A DNA stretch of 64,000 nt. Source: Bacteroidota bacterium. GTDB taxonomy: Bacteria; Bacteroidota; Rhodothermia; Rhodothermales; UBA10348. Shown here one piece after another: positions 45,450-53,765 of this stretch (position 1 is its first letter; each line of letters begins with the position of its first letter). The stretch spans positions 22,998 to 86,997 of the forward strand of contig JAJCYP010000054.1 of the NCBI GenBank assembly GCA_029262855.1. Reading direction: 5' to 3'. Under the pieces are notes generated by a model. The model saw only the letters and a list, made by a program, of their open reading frames with translations. It did not search any database and was not told the DNA's origin. The position numbers and the translations under genes are program-made.

Positions 45450-46880
45450 ATGCTGGACATACAGAAAAGGCTGACCAATTCGTTCTACGCGCTTCTGAGC
45501 CTGCCCGCCACGGCGATGGGCTTCGCGTTGTCCGTTCAGATTTCGGCCCTGAGCTGGATTCTGAGCACCAAGTATGGACTCGCCATCGACGAGATCGGAC
45601 TGGTCTGGGCTGCGGGTCCAATCGCCGGCATACTCGGACAGGTCGTGGTCGGTGTGATCAGCGACAACGTGTGGTTCTGGGGAGGTCGGAGGCGACCCTT
45701 CATGCTGATTGGTGGCGTGCTCGCCACCCTGATGCTGCTCGCCCTACCGAACATCGACATCATTTCCGCCGCTCTGGGAATCGACGGCATTCTGGGCGTC
45801 GCGATCGCCGTGGCGCTGACGCTGGATCTGGCCATCAATGTCAGCTTCAATCCAACGCGGTCCGTAATCGCCGACGTCACGCCGGAGGGTGTCGCCCGGA
45901 CGAAGGGCTACACCTGGATGCAGACGGTGTCGGGGACCTTCGGCGTGCTCGCGTACGCCATCGGCGCCATCTGGGGCAACTACACGCTGATCTACCTGGG
46001 TGCCGGCCTCGTTCTCTTTTTCTCGGTCATCCCGCCGTTCTTCATCGATGAACCCGAGGAACTCGGCAACGCGGAAGAGCCGGATGGCGCATCGGCTTCG
46101 TCTACCGGAGAGATGCTCAGCAGCATTCGTCCGCTCTGGGGCTTCCTGCTGTATGCGGTCATCGGAATGTCCGTGCGCCTCCTGGAATTCGAAACGCCCG
46201 GCTACTGGGTAGAGGGAATCTGTCTCGTCATCACCATCGCCCTGATGCTGGAGGCGCTGCTGAAGTCGGAAGACGGGAAGTCCGAAGCCGAGGCGGGAAT
46301 GATCGGCTTCAAGAAGGTGCTCGCCGCCCACTCCTTTACCTGGATTGGGATCCAGACCATGTTCATCTACATGTTTGCGTTCGTCCAGTACCGGGTGCCC
46401 GGTCTGACCGACAACGAAATGGGACGGGTCGTCTCGATCAGCTTCCTGATTCTCAACGCGGTCGGTGCTCTGGTTCCGGTCCTGCTGCTGGAGCCCATCA
46501 CCGAGCGGCTGGGCCGCGTCAAGACGCACATGCTCTCCATGTTCATCATGGCCGGAGCCTACGCGGCCATTGCACTCGTGGGGACTTCGCCGATGACCAT
46601 CTATGTCCTGATGGCGGTCGCGGGAATCGGATGGGGCGCCACGGTGAGCCTCCCGTTCGCCATCATGTCCGTCAAGGTGGACCAATCTCGAATGGGCCTG
46701 TATATGGGACTCTTCAATCTCTCGGTGGTGCTTCCGCAGCTGGTGGCGAGTCTGGGGGTTGGCGCGGCCGTGGCTACAGCGGAGAACAAGATGCTGATCT
46801 TTGCAATTTGTGCCGCAACCCTTTTGATCTCGGCCGTAGCATGGCTTCTGGTCAAGGACGAAGCGGCCGTGGCCGCGTAG
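45450..46880 (+). CDS. MFS transporter, probable maltose/maltodextrin carrier
   Basis: Inner-membrane major facilitator protein of 476 residues with about 12 transmembrane helices. The family landmarks are GPIAGILGQVVVGVISDNVW followed by GRRRPFMLIG in the loop between helices 2 and 3, and DLAINVSFNPTRSVIADVTP. This is the pattern of SLC45/GPH-like sugar:cation symporters frequently found beside GH13 genes in Bacteroidota. It lies between two amylase lipoprotein genes, so maltose or maltodextrin is the likely substrate (inferred). The C-terminal half has a clear second MFS repeat (LEPITERLGRVKTHMLSMFI). Confidence 0.9.
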   Translation: MLDIQKRLTNSFYALLSLPATAMGFALSVQISALSWILSTKYGLAIDEIGLVWAAGPIAGILGQVVVGVISDNVWFWGGRRRPFMLIGGVLATLMLLALPNIDIISAALGIDGILGVAIAVALTLDLAINVSFNPTRSVIADVTPEGVARTKGYTWMQTVSGTFGVLAYAIGAIWGNYTLIYLGAGLVLFFSVIPPFFIDEPEELGNAEEPDGASASSTGEMLSSIRPLWGFLLYAVIGMSVRLLEFETPGYWVEGICLVITIALMLEALLKSEDGKSEAEAGMIGFKKVLAAHSFTWIGIQTMFIYMFAFVQYRVPGLTDNEMGRVVSISFLILNAVGALVPVLLLEPITERLGRVKTHMLSMFIMAGAYAAIALVGTSPMTIYVLMAVAGIGWGATVSLPFAIMSVKVDQSRMGLYMGLFNLSVVLPQLVASLGVGAAVATAENKMLIFAICAATLLISAVAWLLVKDEAAVAA

Positions 46881-46882
46881 CG

Positions 46883-46912
46883 CTCCCCAAGCAAGCACTC
46901 CCCAAGCAAACA
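46883..46912. repeat. Two-copy 15-bp tandem repeat
   Basis: CTCCCCAAGCAAGCA (46883-46897) is followed directly by CTCCCCAAGCAAACA (46898-46912), one mismatch. It fills the gap between the transporter stop and the amylase start at 46922. No function is evident. Confidence 0.7.
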
Positions 46913-46921
46913 CTCCTGTTG

Positions 46922-48394
46922 ATGCGAATCCCACTCCTTTTCGCGGTCCTTGTTTTGGCTGGCTGCAGCGGTGGCGATGCCGCCCCAGATACCCCTACCG
47001 GCGAGCCCGCGTCGTGGGCCGAGGGCGCAGGCGCGGTGGTGCACCTGTTTGAGTGGAAATGGACCGACGTCGCTCGCGAGTGTGTGGAGGTGTTGGGCCC
47101 GGCGGGCTACTCGGCAGTGCAGGTGTCACCGCCTTCGGAGAACCACATCATTGGAGGCAGGCCATGGTGGGAGCGCTATCAGCCGGTTTCCTACCAGCTT
47201 GAGACCCGGAGCGGCTCGAGATCGGAGTTCGCCGACATGGTTTCCCGGTGCAAGAGCGCGGGCGTGGACGTTTATGTCGATGCCGTCATCAATCACATGA
47301 CCGATGCCGACCTGGAGCATCCGGACGTGCCGTTTTCCGGGCGGGGGACGGCCGGCACCGAGTTCACCTCCTACAATTACCCCGGTCTCTACGACTTCGA
47401 TGATTTTCACCATTGCGGCCTGACCGAAACAGACGACATCTGGGACTCGAGCGATCAGGCTCAGGTGGAGCTGTGCGAACTCCTTGATCTGGCGGATCTG
47501 GACACGTCCAGCCCGAAGGTCCGGCGCGTGATCGCCGCCTATCTGAATGACCTGGCGTCCCTTGGCGCGGCCGGTCTCCGGGTTGACGCAGCGCTGCATA
47601 TAGGGGCCGAAGACATGAAGGCCATCCTCGAAGAGGCCGATTGGGATGGCTACGTCTACCAGGAAGTGAGTCAGCCCCAGGCTGCGTCCCGCTTTCTCGG
47701 ATCAGGCGCGGTGACTGATTTCCAGTTTGGCTATACGCTCTCCGAGGGAATCCGCTCGGGGTCGCTTTCCGAGATGATTGAGGGCGAGTTCTGGGCCGAA
47801 GCGGGGATCCCGTCTTCATCGGCGTTTGTGTTTGTGGACAACCACGATACCCAGCGTCACGGTCAGAACATCCTCACCTACAAGGACGCGCTGTATCCGC
47901 TGGCGGTGGCCATGATGTTGGCCACGCCCTACGGACGTCCCCGCGTGATGTCCAGTTATGCGTTTGACGACACGTCCGTTGGACCGCCCAGCAACTCGAT
48001 CGACGAGGTTCTTGCCGTCCACGGGGACACCGGACTCGGCTGCGGAGAGGCCTGGGTCTGTGAGCACCGGTGGCCACTCATTGCGGGCATGGTCGGATTC
48101 GAAGCGGCCGTGCGTGGCGAAGAGATCAGGCGCCTGCAGAAGGCGGGACCGGACCGCGTTGCCTTCACTCGAGGGGACCGGGGTTGGATCGGCTTCAACC
48201 GATCCGGCGAGCCCTGGGAGGTGGTCCATCAGACGGGCCTTCCGGGCGTGTCCTACTGCGACGTGGCTCAAGGCTCCCCGACCGATGCCGGGTGCGCCGG
48301 CGGGCGGGTCCGCGTCGATGCCGGAATGGTCTCCACTGTCGTTCCTCCAGGAGGCGTCGTGGCCATCCACGTGGATGCGCAGGCAGCCCGGTAA
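46922..48394 (+). CDS. GH13 alpha-amylase lipoprotein (animal/Streptomyces-type)
   Basis: A 490-residue alpha-amylase. The ATG at 46922 gives MRIPLLFAVLVLAGC with a lipobox (Cys15). The motifs are of the animal/Streptomyces alpha-amylase group: HLFEWKWTDVARECVEVLGP, DAVINHM, nucleophile LRVDAALHIG (about 221), acid/base VYQEVS (about 248), and FVDNHDTQRHGQN (about 309). Cysteines in the C-terminal domain (GLGCGEAWVCEHRWPL) suggest a disulfide. An in-frame extension to 46631 runs through the transporter gene and is a shadow. It completes the three-enzyme set, probably trimming starch in the periplasm or at the surface. Confidence 0.93.
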   Translation: MRIPLLFAVLVLAGCSGGDAAPDTPTGEPASWAEGAGAVVHLFEWKWTDVARECVEVLGPAGYSAVQVSPPSENHIIGGRPWWERYQPVSYQLETRSGSRSEFADMVSRCKSAGVDVYVDAVINHMTDADLEHPDVPFSGRGTAGTEFTSYNYPGLYDFDDFHHCGLTETDDIWDSSDQAQVELCELLDLADLDTSSPKVRRVIAAYLNDLASLGAAGLRVDAALHIGAEDMKAILEEADWDGYVYQEVSQPQAASRFLGSGAVTDFQFGYTLSEGIRSGSLSEMIEGEFWAEAGIPSSSAFVFVDNHDTQRHGQNILTYKDALYPLAVAMMLATPYGRPRVMSSYAFDDTSVGPPSNSIDEVLAVHGDTGLGCGEAWVCEHRWPLIAGMVGFEAAVRGEEIRRLQKAGPDRVAFTRGDRGWIGFNRSGEPWEVVHQTGLPGVSYCDVAQGSPTDAGCAGGRVRVDAGMVSTVVPPGGVVAIHVDAQAAR

Positions 48395-48430
48395 CCGTTC
48401 TTCACCGCGCGTCAGGGTGTATCTTTGGGC

Positions 48431-49036
48431 ATGACAGAAGGCACGCCATCACCAGAACGCCCGGCTTCCATATGGCCTGAACTCGGCCAGTTCTGGACGG
48501 TCCCGAACGTGCTGTCCATGACTCGGGTGCCGATTGTGCTTCCGCTCGCGTACCTGATTCTCGTGGACGGGCCGCTATTCTGGATGATGATCCTGATGGT
48601 GCTCATCGTGGCCACGGACTATTTCGACGGGCGCATTGCTCGCTGGTCAAAGACCGTCTCCGAATGGGGAAAGGTCCTCGACCCCATGGCCGACAAGATG
48701 GCCGGGGGCCTGGTGGTGACGGCGCTTGCCATTCGGGGCGCCCTGCCGCTCTGGCTGCTCGGTGTCATCGCGGTTCGCGACCTTTCCATCCTGGTGGGCG
48801 GGGCCATCATCACCAAGCGGACCGGCGTCGTGCTGATGAGCGTGCTCTCGGGGAAAATCGCCGTGACCGCGCTGGCCATCACCGTCTTGGCGGCACTGCT
48901 GCGTGCCGACCCCCCGGTCCTTGAGGCCTGCATCTGGGGCACGACGGCGCTTCTCGCATGGTCCTTCGTCCGCTACGTCCTGCGCTTCGTGAAAGTCTAT
49001 CGACACGGCACCGAAGCGATCAAGACCCGTTCATAG
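48431..49036 (+). CDS. CDP-alcohol phosphatidyltransferase (PgsA-like)
   Basis: Inner-membrane phospholipid enzyme of about 201 residues from ATG 48431. It carries the family motif D-G-x2-A-R-x8-G-x3-D-x3-D as DGRIARWSKTVSEWGKVLDP followed by MADK, with all catalytic aspartates present. About six hydrophobic helices are predicted (LPLAYLILV, WMMILMVLIVA, VTALAIRGALPLWLLGVIAV). The likely reaction is CDP-diacylglycerol plus glycerol-3-phosphate giving phosphatidylglycerophosphate, but other alcohols are possible, so no symbol is given. It is 24 bases upstream of ftsY on the same strand. Confidence 0.9.
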   Translation: MTEGTPSPERPASIWPELGQFWTVPNVLSMTRVPIVLPLAYLILVDGPLFWMMILMVLIVATDYFDGRIARWSKTVSEWGKVLDPMADKMAGGLVVTALAIRGALPLWLLGVIAVRDLSILVGGAIITKRTGVVLMSVLSGKIAVTALAITVLAALLRADPPVLEACIWGTTALLAWSFVRYVLRFVKVYRHGTEAIKTRS

Positions 49037-49060
49037 GCCCAGGATACACCGCTAGGAGAT

Positions 49061-50020
49061 ATGGGCATACTGGACAAGCTGCGCTCCAGTCCGAAGGACG
49101 ACCAGAAAACGCTGGAAGACGGACTGGAGAAGACTCGGAGCAGTCTTTTCGGCAAGATCAATCGACTCGTCCGAGGCAAGGATGAGGTAGACGAAAGCGT
49201 CCTCGACGATCTCGAGGAGGCGCTTGTGACCAGTGATGTCGGCGTCCAGACAACCGTCGACATCATCGGCAAGGTCGAGGCGCGCGTGGCGCGGGACAAA
49301 TATGTATCGACGGCCGAGCTCCAGAAGCTCATCCGGGACGAGATTGCCTCTCTGCTGCTGGACAACGCACCGGAGCGGGCAGCAGATTTCGATGCGCCCC
49401 TCCCGAATCACCCGCACGTGGTCATGGTGGTGGGTGTGAATGGCGTGGGGAAGACCACCAGCATTGGCAAGATAGCCTGGCACTACAAACAGGCGGGGAA
49501 GTCCGTACTGCTTGGGGCCGCCGATACCTTCCGGGCTGCAGCTACCGAACAGTTGGATATCTGGGCCGAGCGGGCCGGCGTCCCGATCATCAAACAGGGA
49601 CACGGGGCCGATCCCGCGGCCGTTGCCTTTGACACTGTCGCGGCAGCCAAGACGCGGAATTCGGATGTGGTGCTCATCGATACCGCAGGCCGCCTCCACA
49701 CCAAGGGCGGTCTCATGGATGAGCTGTCGAAGGTCAAGCGGGTGATGGATCGTCAGGTCCCCGGAGCGCCTCACGAGGTGCTGCTGGTCCTCGATGCCTC
49801 CACGGGTCAGAACGCCATCCGGCAGGCCGAGGAGTTCACCAAGTCCGTTGATGTGACTGGGCTGGTGCTGACCAAACTCGATGGCTCCGCCAAGGGAGGC
49901 ATTGTGATTGGCATTTCGAATGAGTTCAGAATCCCCGTAAAGTATATTGGTGTCGGGGAGGGGATCGAGGATCTGCAGGTCTTCGATCGGGAACGATTCG
50001 TCACGGCGCTCTTCAGTTAG
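49061..50020 (+). CDS. ftsY: Signal recognition particle receptor FtsY
   Basis: SRP receptor GTPase that docks ribosome-nascent chain complexes at the inner membrane. The 319-residue protein has a short N-terminal helical part (no long acidic A-domain), then the N-domain. The G-domain carries VGVNGVGKTTSIGKIAWHYK (Walker A, about 124), ADTFRAAATEQLDIWAE, LIDTAGRLHTKGGLMDEL, TKLDGSAKGGIVIGIS, and the C-terminal KYIGVGEGIEDLQVFD. All G motifs are intact. It is in the same direction as the phospholipid synthase gene upstream. Confidence 0.97.
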   Translation: MGILDKLRSSPKDDQKTLEDGLEKTRSSLFGKINRLVRGKDEVDESVLDDLEEALVTSDVGVQTTVDIIGKVEARVARDKYVSTAELQKLIRDEIASLLLDNAPERAADFDAPLPNHPHVVMVVGVNGVGKTTSIGKIAWHYKQAGKSVLLGAADTFRAAATEQLDIWAERAGVPIIKQGHGADPAAVAFDTVAAAKTRNSDVVLIDTAGRLHTKGGLMDELSKVKRVMDRQVPGAPHEVLLVLDASTGQNAIRQAEEFTKSVDVTGLVLTKLDGSAKGGIVIGISNEFRIPVKYIGVGEGIEDLQVFDRERFVTALFS

Positions 50021-50029
50021 GGGGGCGAG

Positions 50030-50046
50030 GGGCAGTTTTCCTGCCC
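50030..50046 (+). terminator. Weak hairpin after ftsY
   Basis: GGGCAG-ttttc-CTGCCC forms a 6-bp stem ten bases after the ftsY stop. There is no T-run beyond the stem, so termination would be inefficient. The rest of the gap to 50239 shows no confident promoter; TACCATTG near 50150 is a one-mismatch -7 candidate but lacks a TTG at the right distance. Confidence 0.3.
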
Positions 50047-50239
50047 ACACGCCGGATCGTTCGGTTTTATCGGGCAACCGTTCACATCGGCAATCCGACC
50101 GTCGGTGGGGGACCGCTAAATGCACACGCTGTTCGTGACGATATTACCATTGCGATCAGGCGAGGGACCTCACCTGCCTGGCCCGGTCAATCACGCACAC
50201 AATCTCCCCTCAACTGTCTGAGTTAGCGTTATCGTACCC

Positions 50240-51583
50240 GTGAGAAGGTTTTCGTCAAAATTGTTCCGGGCAGGACGATGTCTTGGCTGTCTGCTGGTGC
50301 TCGCCGGCTTCCTTGGAGCGACGGATCTCCGGGCCCAGAGCGTACTCCCCGAGTTCTTTGTCGACGTCATGGGAGTGGCCTCCGAGGGTGACCCGGGATA
50401 CAGCCGTATCGACCTCTTCACCCGCGTGCCCTTTCGGCGGCTCACCTTTCTAAGCTCACCCGATGGCTTTCAGGCCGGATACGTGGTGACCGTGGATGCG
50501 CTGGTCCGTGACGGTGACAGGCTGACATCCACTCCGGTTCAGACCCGTATCTGGGAAGGCTCGGCAACGGCCGACCTCTACCTGGCCACACAGTCAGACG
50601 AGTTCTCCTCCTACACCACCCAGTCTCTGCAGTTGCCGCCGGGGACCTACGAGTTGTCGTTTCAGGTGGAGGACCGAAATTCCAGCCAGGTATTTGTCCG
50701 GGACCTGCCCCTGGAGGTGCGTGATCTCTCGGGCGAAGTGGCCCTGTCGGATGTCGCCATTCTGGACGCCTATGATGCCGCGACACTCGAGTACATCCCT
50801 CGGGTGAGCAATCGGGTCGGGACCGACGAAGTCTCGATCCAGATTCTCTACGAGAGCTATTCCAAAACCGGCACAGCCGTACAGATTGAGCACGAGCTCG
50901 TCGCCCTGAACCGGGATTCGGACGGTGCTTCGCTCCCGACGCCCGAGGCAGGTGCTCCTGAGGTATCGGTCTATTCCGAAACGCAGACCATAGACCTGCG
51001 AGAAGGCCGCAGTCAGCACGTGGTGACCATTCCCCTCTCCGGTATGGAGGTCGGGCCGCACGAGCTCCGCGTCCGCATGTCCACCGGGACTGGCGCCGTG
51101 CTATCCGAAGTGGTGAAGCCGTTCACGGCCATATGGATGGGGCTGGAACAGCACATCGCCGATCTGGAAGAGGCTATCGAACAGCTGGACTATATCGCCA
51201 AGAAGCCGGAGATGGAGTATATCCGCGAGGGCGTCACCCAGGCCGATCGGTACCGCCGATTCCGGCAGTACTGGGATAAACTCGATCCGACTCCAGGGAC
51301 TCAGCGTAATGAGCGCATGGAGGAGTACTACTACCGGATGTCCTTTGCCAACCAGCGCTATACCAGCCTGGTTCAGGGATGGAAGACGGACCGCGGTTTT
51401 GTCCTGGTTCGATTCGGCGAGCCCGACTTCATTCGCAAGAAGCCGCATGCGTTCGACAACGAGCCCTACGAGGTGTGGATCTACGAGCGGATAGGACGCC
51501 AGTTCATCTTCGTGGACAAGACCGGATTCGGCGACTTCCAGCTGTTGGTACCCGTCTGGGACGAGCGCACCCGACTGTACTAG
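50240..51583 (+). CDS. GWxTD domain protein, secreted
   Basis: A 447-residue exported protein of the GWxTD family, found in Bacteroidota and relatives, function unknown. GTG 50240 gives a signal peptide (RCLGCLLVLAGFLGATDLRA-Q). The N-terminal two thirds are beta-rich (FFVDVMGVASEGDPGYSRID; LPPGTYELSFQVEDRNSS). The C-terminal family module from about 290 has QLDYIAKKPEMEYIREGVTQ and the signature GWKTDRGFVLVRFGEPD near residue 392, followed by EVWIYERIGRQFIFVDKTGF. It precedes fmt by 52 bases. No enzymatic motif is visible. Confidence 0.88.
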   Translation: MRRFSSKLFRAGRCLGCLLVLAGFLGATDLRAQSVLPEFFVDVMGVASEGDPGYSRIDLFTRVPFRRLTFLSSPDGFQAGYVVTVDALVRDGDRLTSTPVQTRIWEGSATADLYLATQSDEFSSYTTQSLQLPPGTYELSFQVEDRNSSQVFVRDLPLEVRDLSGEVALSDVAILDAYDAATLEYIPRVSNRVGTDEVSIQILYESYSKTGTAVQIEHELVALNRDSDGASLPTPEAGAPEVSVYSETQTIDLREGRSQHVVTIPLSGMEVGPHELRVRMSTGTGAVLSEVVKPFTAIWMGLEQHIADLEEAIEQLDYIAKKPEMEYIREGVTQADRYRRFRQYWDKLDPTPGTQRNERMEEYYYRMSFANQRYTSLVQGWKTDRGFVLVRFGEPDFIRKKPHAFDNEPYEVWIYERIGRQFIFVDKTGFGDFQLLVPVWDERTRLY

Positions 51584-51635
51584 GAACGTCCTCGCCCTCT
51601 CGTCGTGCAGAGCCGCAGAATTCAGCGGGTACGGG

Positions 51636-52562
51636 ATGAGGATCATTTACATGGGCACGCCGGACTTCGCGGTGCCGTCGCTTGTTGCACTGGCTCGGGC
51701 CGGGTACACGCCCATCGCCGTGGTTACCGGTCAGGACAAGCCGCGAGGCCGTGGCAGGAAACTCGTGCCTACGCCCGTCAAATTGGCTGCCGAGCAGTTG
51801 GGGATACCCACCATTCTGCAGCCGGCCTCCGTCAAGTCGCCGGAATTCGCTGAGCAGATCAAGGCCCTGAATGCCGACCTTCAGGTGGTGGTGGCCTTTC
51901 GCATCCTTCCGCCCGCGGTATTCAAGGCCGCCCGCCTCGGGGCCTTCAACCTCCATGGTTCACTGCTCCCCCGGTATCGTGGCGCGGCGCCCATTCACCG
52001 GGCCGTGATGGCGGGCGACAGCGTGACCGGCGTGACCACCTTCTTCCTGCGCGAAAAGGTGGATACCGGCAACATGATCCTGCAGCGGGCCATGCCCATC
52101 GGACCCAACGATACGACCGGAGACATACACGACCGGATGATGCTGCTTGGTGCCTCTGCCGTGGTCGAGACTGTGCGCCTGGTGGATGCAGGAAACGTGG
52201 AGGAGTTACCCCAGGACGAAGGACACGCCACGCCGGCGCCCAAGGTGTTTCGCGAGCAGGCAGACATACCCTGGGGCATGGATGCTGCGGAGGTGCACAA
52301 CCACATTCGCGGCCATTCCCCCGTCCCGTGTGCCTGGACCAGGGCGCCGCAGGGGCTGCTGAAGGTCTACCGCTCTGAGCTTGCCGAGGGTGAGGGCCCA
52401 CCCGGCAAGATTCTGGATGTCGATGGGAGGCTGCTGGTGGCGTGCGGGACCGGCGCGGTCTCGCTTCTGGAGGTGCAGCCCGCCGGGCGAAAGCGCCTGC
52501 AGATTCAGGACTATCTCAGGGGCGCATCATTGGCTCGGGGTCAGGTGTTGGTGACCGCCTAG
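51636..52562 (+). CDS. fmt: Methionyl-tRNA formyltransferase
   Basis: Formylates initiator methionyl-tRNA using 10-formyl-tetrahydrofolate. The 308-residue protein starts MRIIYMGTPDFAVPSLVALA, the family N-terminus. It contains FNLHGSLLPRYRGAAPIHRA with the catalytic Asn-His-Asp set (the Asp being in REKVDTGNMILQ), and the C-terminal tRNA-binding beta domain (GPPGKILDVDGRLLVACGTG). The usual deformylase partner (def) is not in the window. It is followed 18 bases later by a galactokinase-like gene. Confidence 0.97.
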   Translation: MRIIYMGTPDFAVPSLVALARAGYTPIAVVTGQDKPRGRGRKLVPTPVKLAAEQLGIPTILQPASVKSPEFAEQIKALNADLQVVVAFRILPPAVFKAARLGAFNLHGSLLPRYRGAAPIHRAVMAGDSVTGVTTFFLREKVDTGNMILQRAMPIGPNDTTGDIHDRMMLLGASAVVETVRLVDAGNVEELPQDEGHATPAPKVFREQADIPWGMDAAEVHNHIRGHSPVPCAWTRAPQGLLKVYRSELAEGEGPPGKILDVDGRLLVACGTGAVSLLEVQPAGRKRLQIQDYLRGASLARGQVLVTA

Positions 52563-52580
52563 ATCGTTAGATTTGCCTCC

Positions 52581-53765
52581 ATGGATTCACGAAGACTCAG
52601 GGCTGGGCGCGGCGGAACGCCGCAGTTCGTAAAGCCGCTCCTCAACTCGCTCAGCGAGATGAGGGCGGAGCGGCTGCGCCCTGACCAGATGACCCGGAAG
52701 GCCGAGGAGTTGCTTTGGGCAACCTGGGGGGCCAAGCCCGGAGCCGCGGAGTCCGCGTTCTCACACGGGTCTCTGGACCTGATGGCCGAGCACACCCATT
52801 ATTTTGACGGCTTCGGCCTGCTGATGCCGCTGCCGGAGGGGTGTGCCGTGGCCATGCGCGCGAACTCGGAGGAGCATCACCGTGTCACGACAAACTCCGA
52901 GGGCGCAGGCCTTTCGGAAGCTGTAGAGACTGCGCTCTCACTGCTCTTTGCGGAGACGGACAGGTGCGTCGACGTGGCGGTGGTGACCAACATCCCGGAG
53001 ATCCTGGCCACCGATCTCCGCGCTCCCGCCATGGTCGCCGCGGCGCGGTCCGCCAGCGCCCTCCAAGCCCGGAGTACCACGGAAGCAGAGGACCTCGCGC
53101 TCCTCAATGACCCCAAGGGCCCCGATCGTCACTATCTAGCGGCCGGCATCATGGCCGCCCGCTCCACGGATCAGTCCGCCTTCGTCCTCGTGGACACCCG
53201 GACGCACGAGTTCCTTGCCTTGGATGTCCCGACCAAGGAGCGTCCCGGCATTGCGGTTGTCGCGCCACCTTCGCAAGCACCGGTTTTCGTCAGGGGCGAG
53301 AATCGGAAGGCACTTCGGAGCATCACAGCTGCCTTGAGGGCCGGACCGTTTCCCCACCTGGAAACGGTCCGCGAGATTGAGCATCGCCATCTGGAACTGG
53401 CCGTCGCCGCCGTGGACAAGCACGATCGTGCGTTCCTGACTTATCTCATCACGGAGAACGGGCGCGTGCAGAGAATGGTTGGTGCGATTCAGCGCCGCGA
53501 CTGGCAGATGCTCGGGGCACTACTTCTCATTTCCCACGGTTCCAGGATGACAGGATTGGCCCTGGATGACCCTGCGGCGGATCTGATTGTGCGCGAAGTG
53601 GAGAACATGAGTCTGGAAGGGATGTACGGGGCAACGCGTTTGAATGCCACAAGCCGGTCCGTCCTCATGGCCGGCCAGCTGTTTTCCATTCCTCCCGCAC
53701 TAGATAGCCTGCGCGTTTCGTTTGAGAAGCGATTCGAAGACCCACTAACGACTCTCCTGCTTTGA
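52581..53765 (+). CDS. Divergent galactokinase/GHMP-like protein, probably not a kinase
   Basis: A 394-residue protein whose layout follows galactokinase but with key residues lost. FSHGSLDLMAEHTHYFDGF aligns with the signature G-R-x-N-x-I-G-E-H-x-D-Y, but the Asn becomes Asp and the sugar-binding Asp becomes His. The ATP-binding Gly/Ser-rich motif (GLSSSA in the family) is not recognisable (TNIPEILATDLRAPAMVAAA). The GIMDQ catalytic motif reads GIMAARSTDQ, losing the catalytic Asp. The later part keeps a galactokinase-like shape (AFVLVDTRTHEFLALDVP). It may be a pseudoenzyme sensor. Its stop overlaps the next gene by TTGA, so it is co-translated with the MoxR ATPase. Family assignment is tentative. 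Confidence 0.6.
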   Translation: MDSRRLRAGRGGTPQFVKPLLNSLSEMRAERLRPDQMTRKAEELLWATWGAKPGAAESAFSHGSLDLMAEHTHYFDGFGLLMPLPEGCAVAMRANSEEHHRVTTNSEGAGLSEAVETALSLLFAETDRCVDVAVVTNIPEILATDLRAPAMVAAARSASALQARSTTEAEDLALLNDPKGPDRHYLAAGIMAARSTDQSAFVLVDTRTHEFLALDVPTKERPGIAVVAPPSQAPVFVRGENRKALRSITAALRAGPFPHLETVREIEHRHLELAVAAVDKHDRAFLTYLITENGRVQRMVGAIQRRDWQMLGALLLISHGSRMTGLALDDPAADLIVREVENMSLEGMYGATRLNATSRSVLMAGQLFSIPPALDSLRVSFEKRFEDPLTTLLL

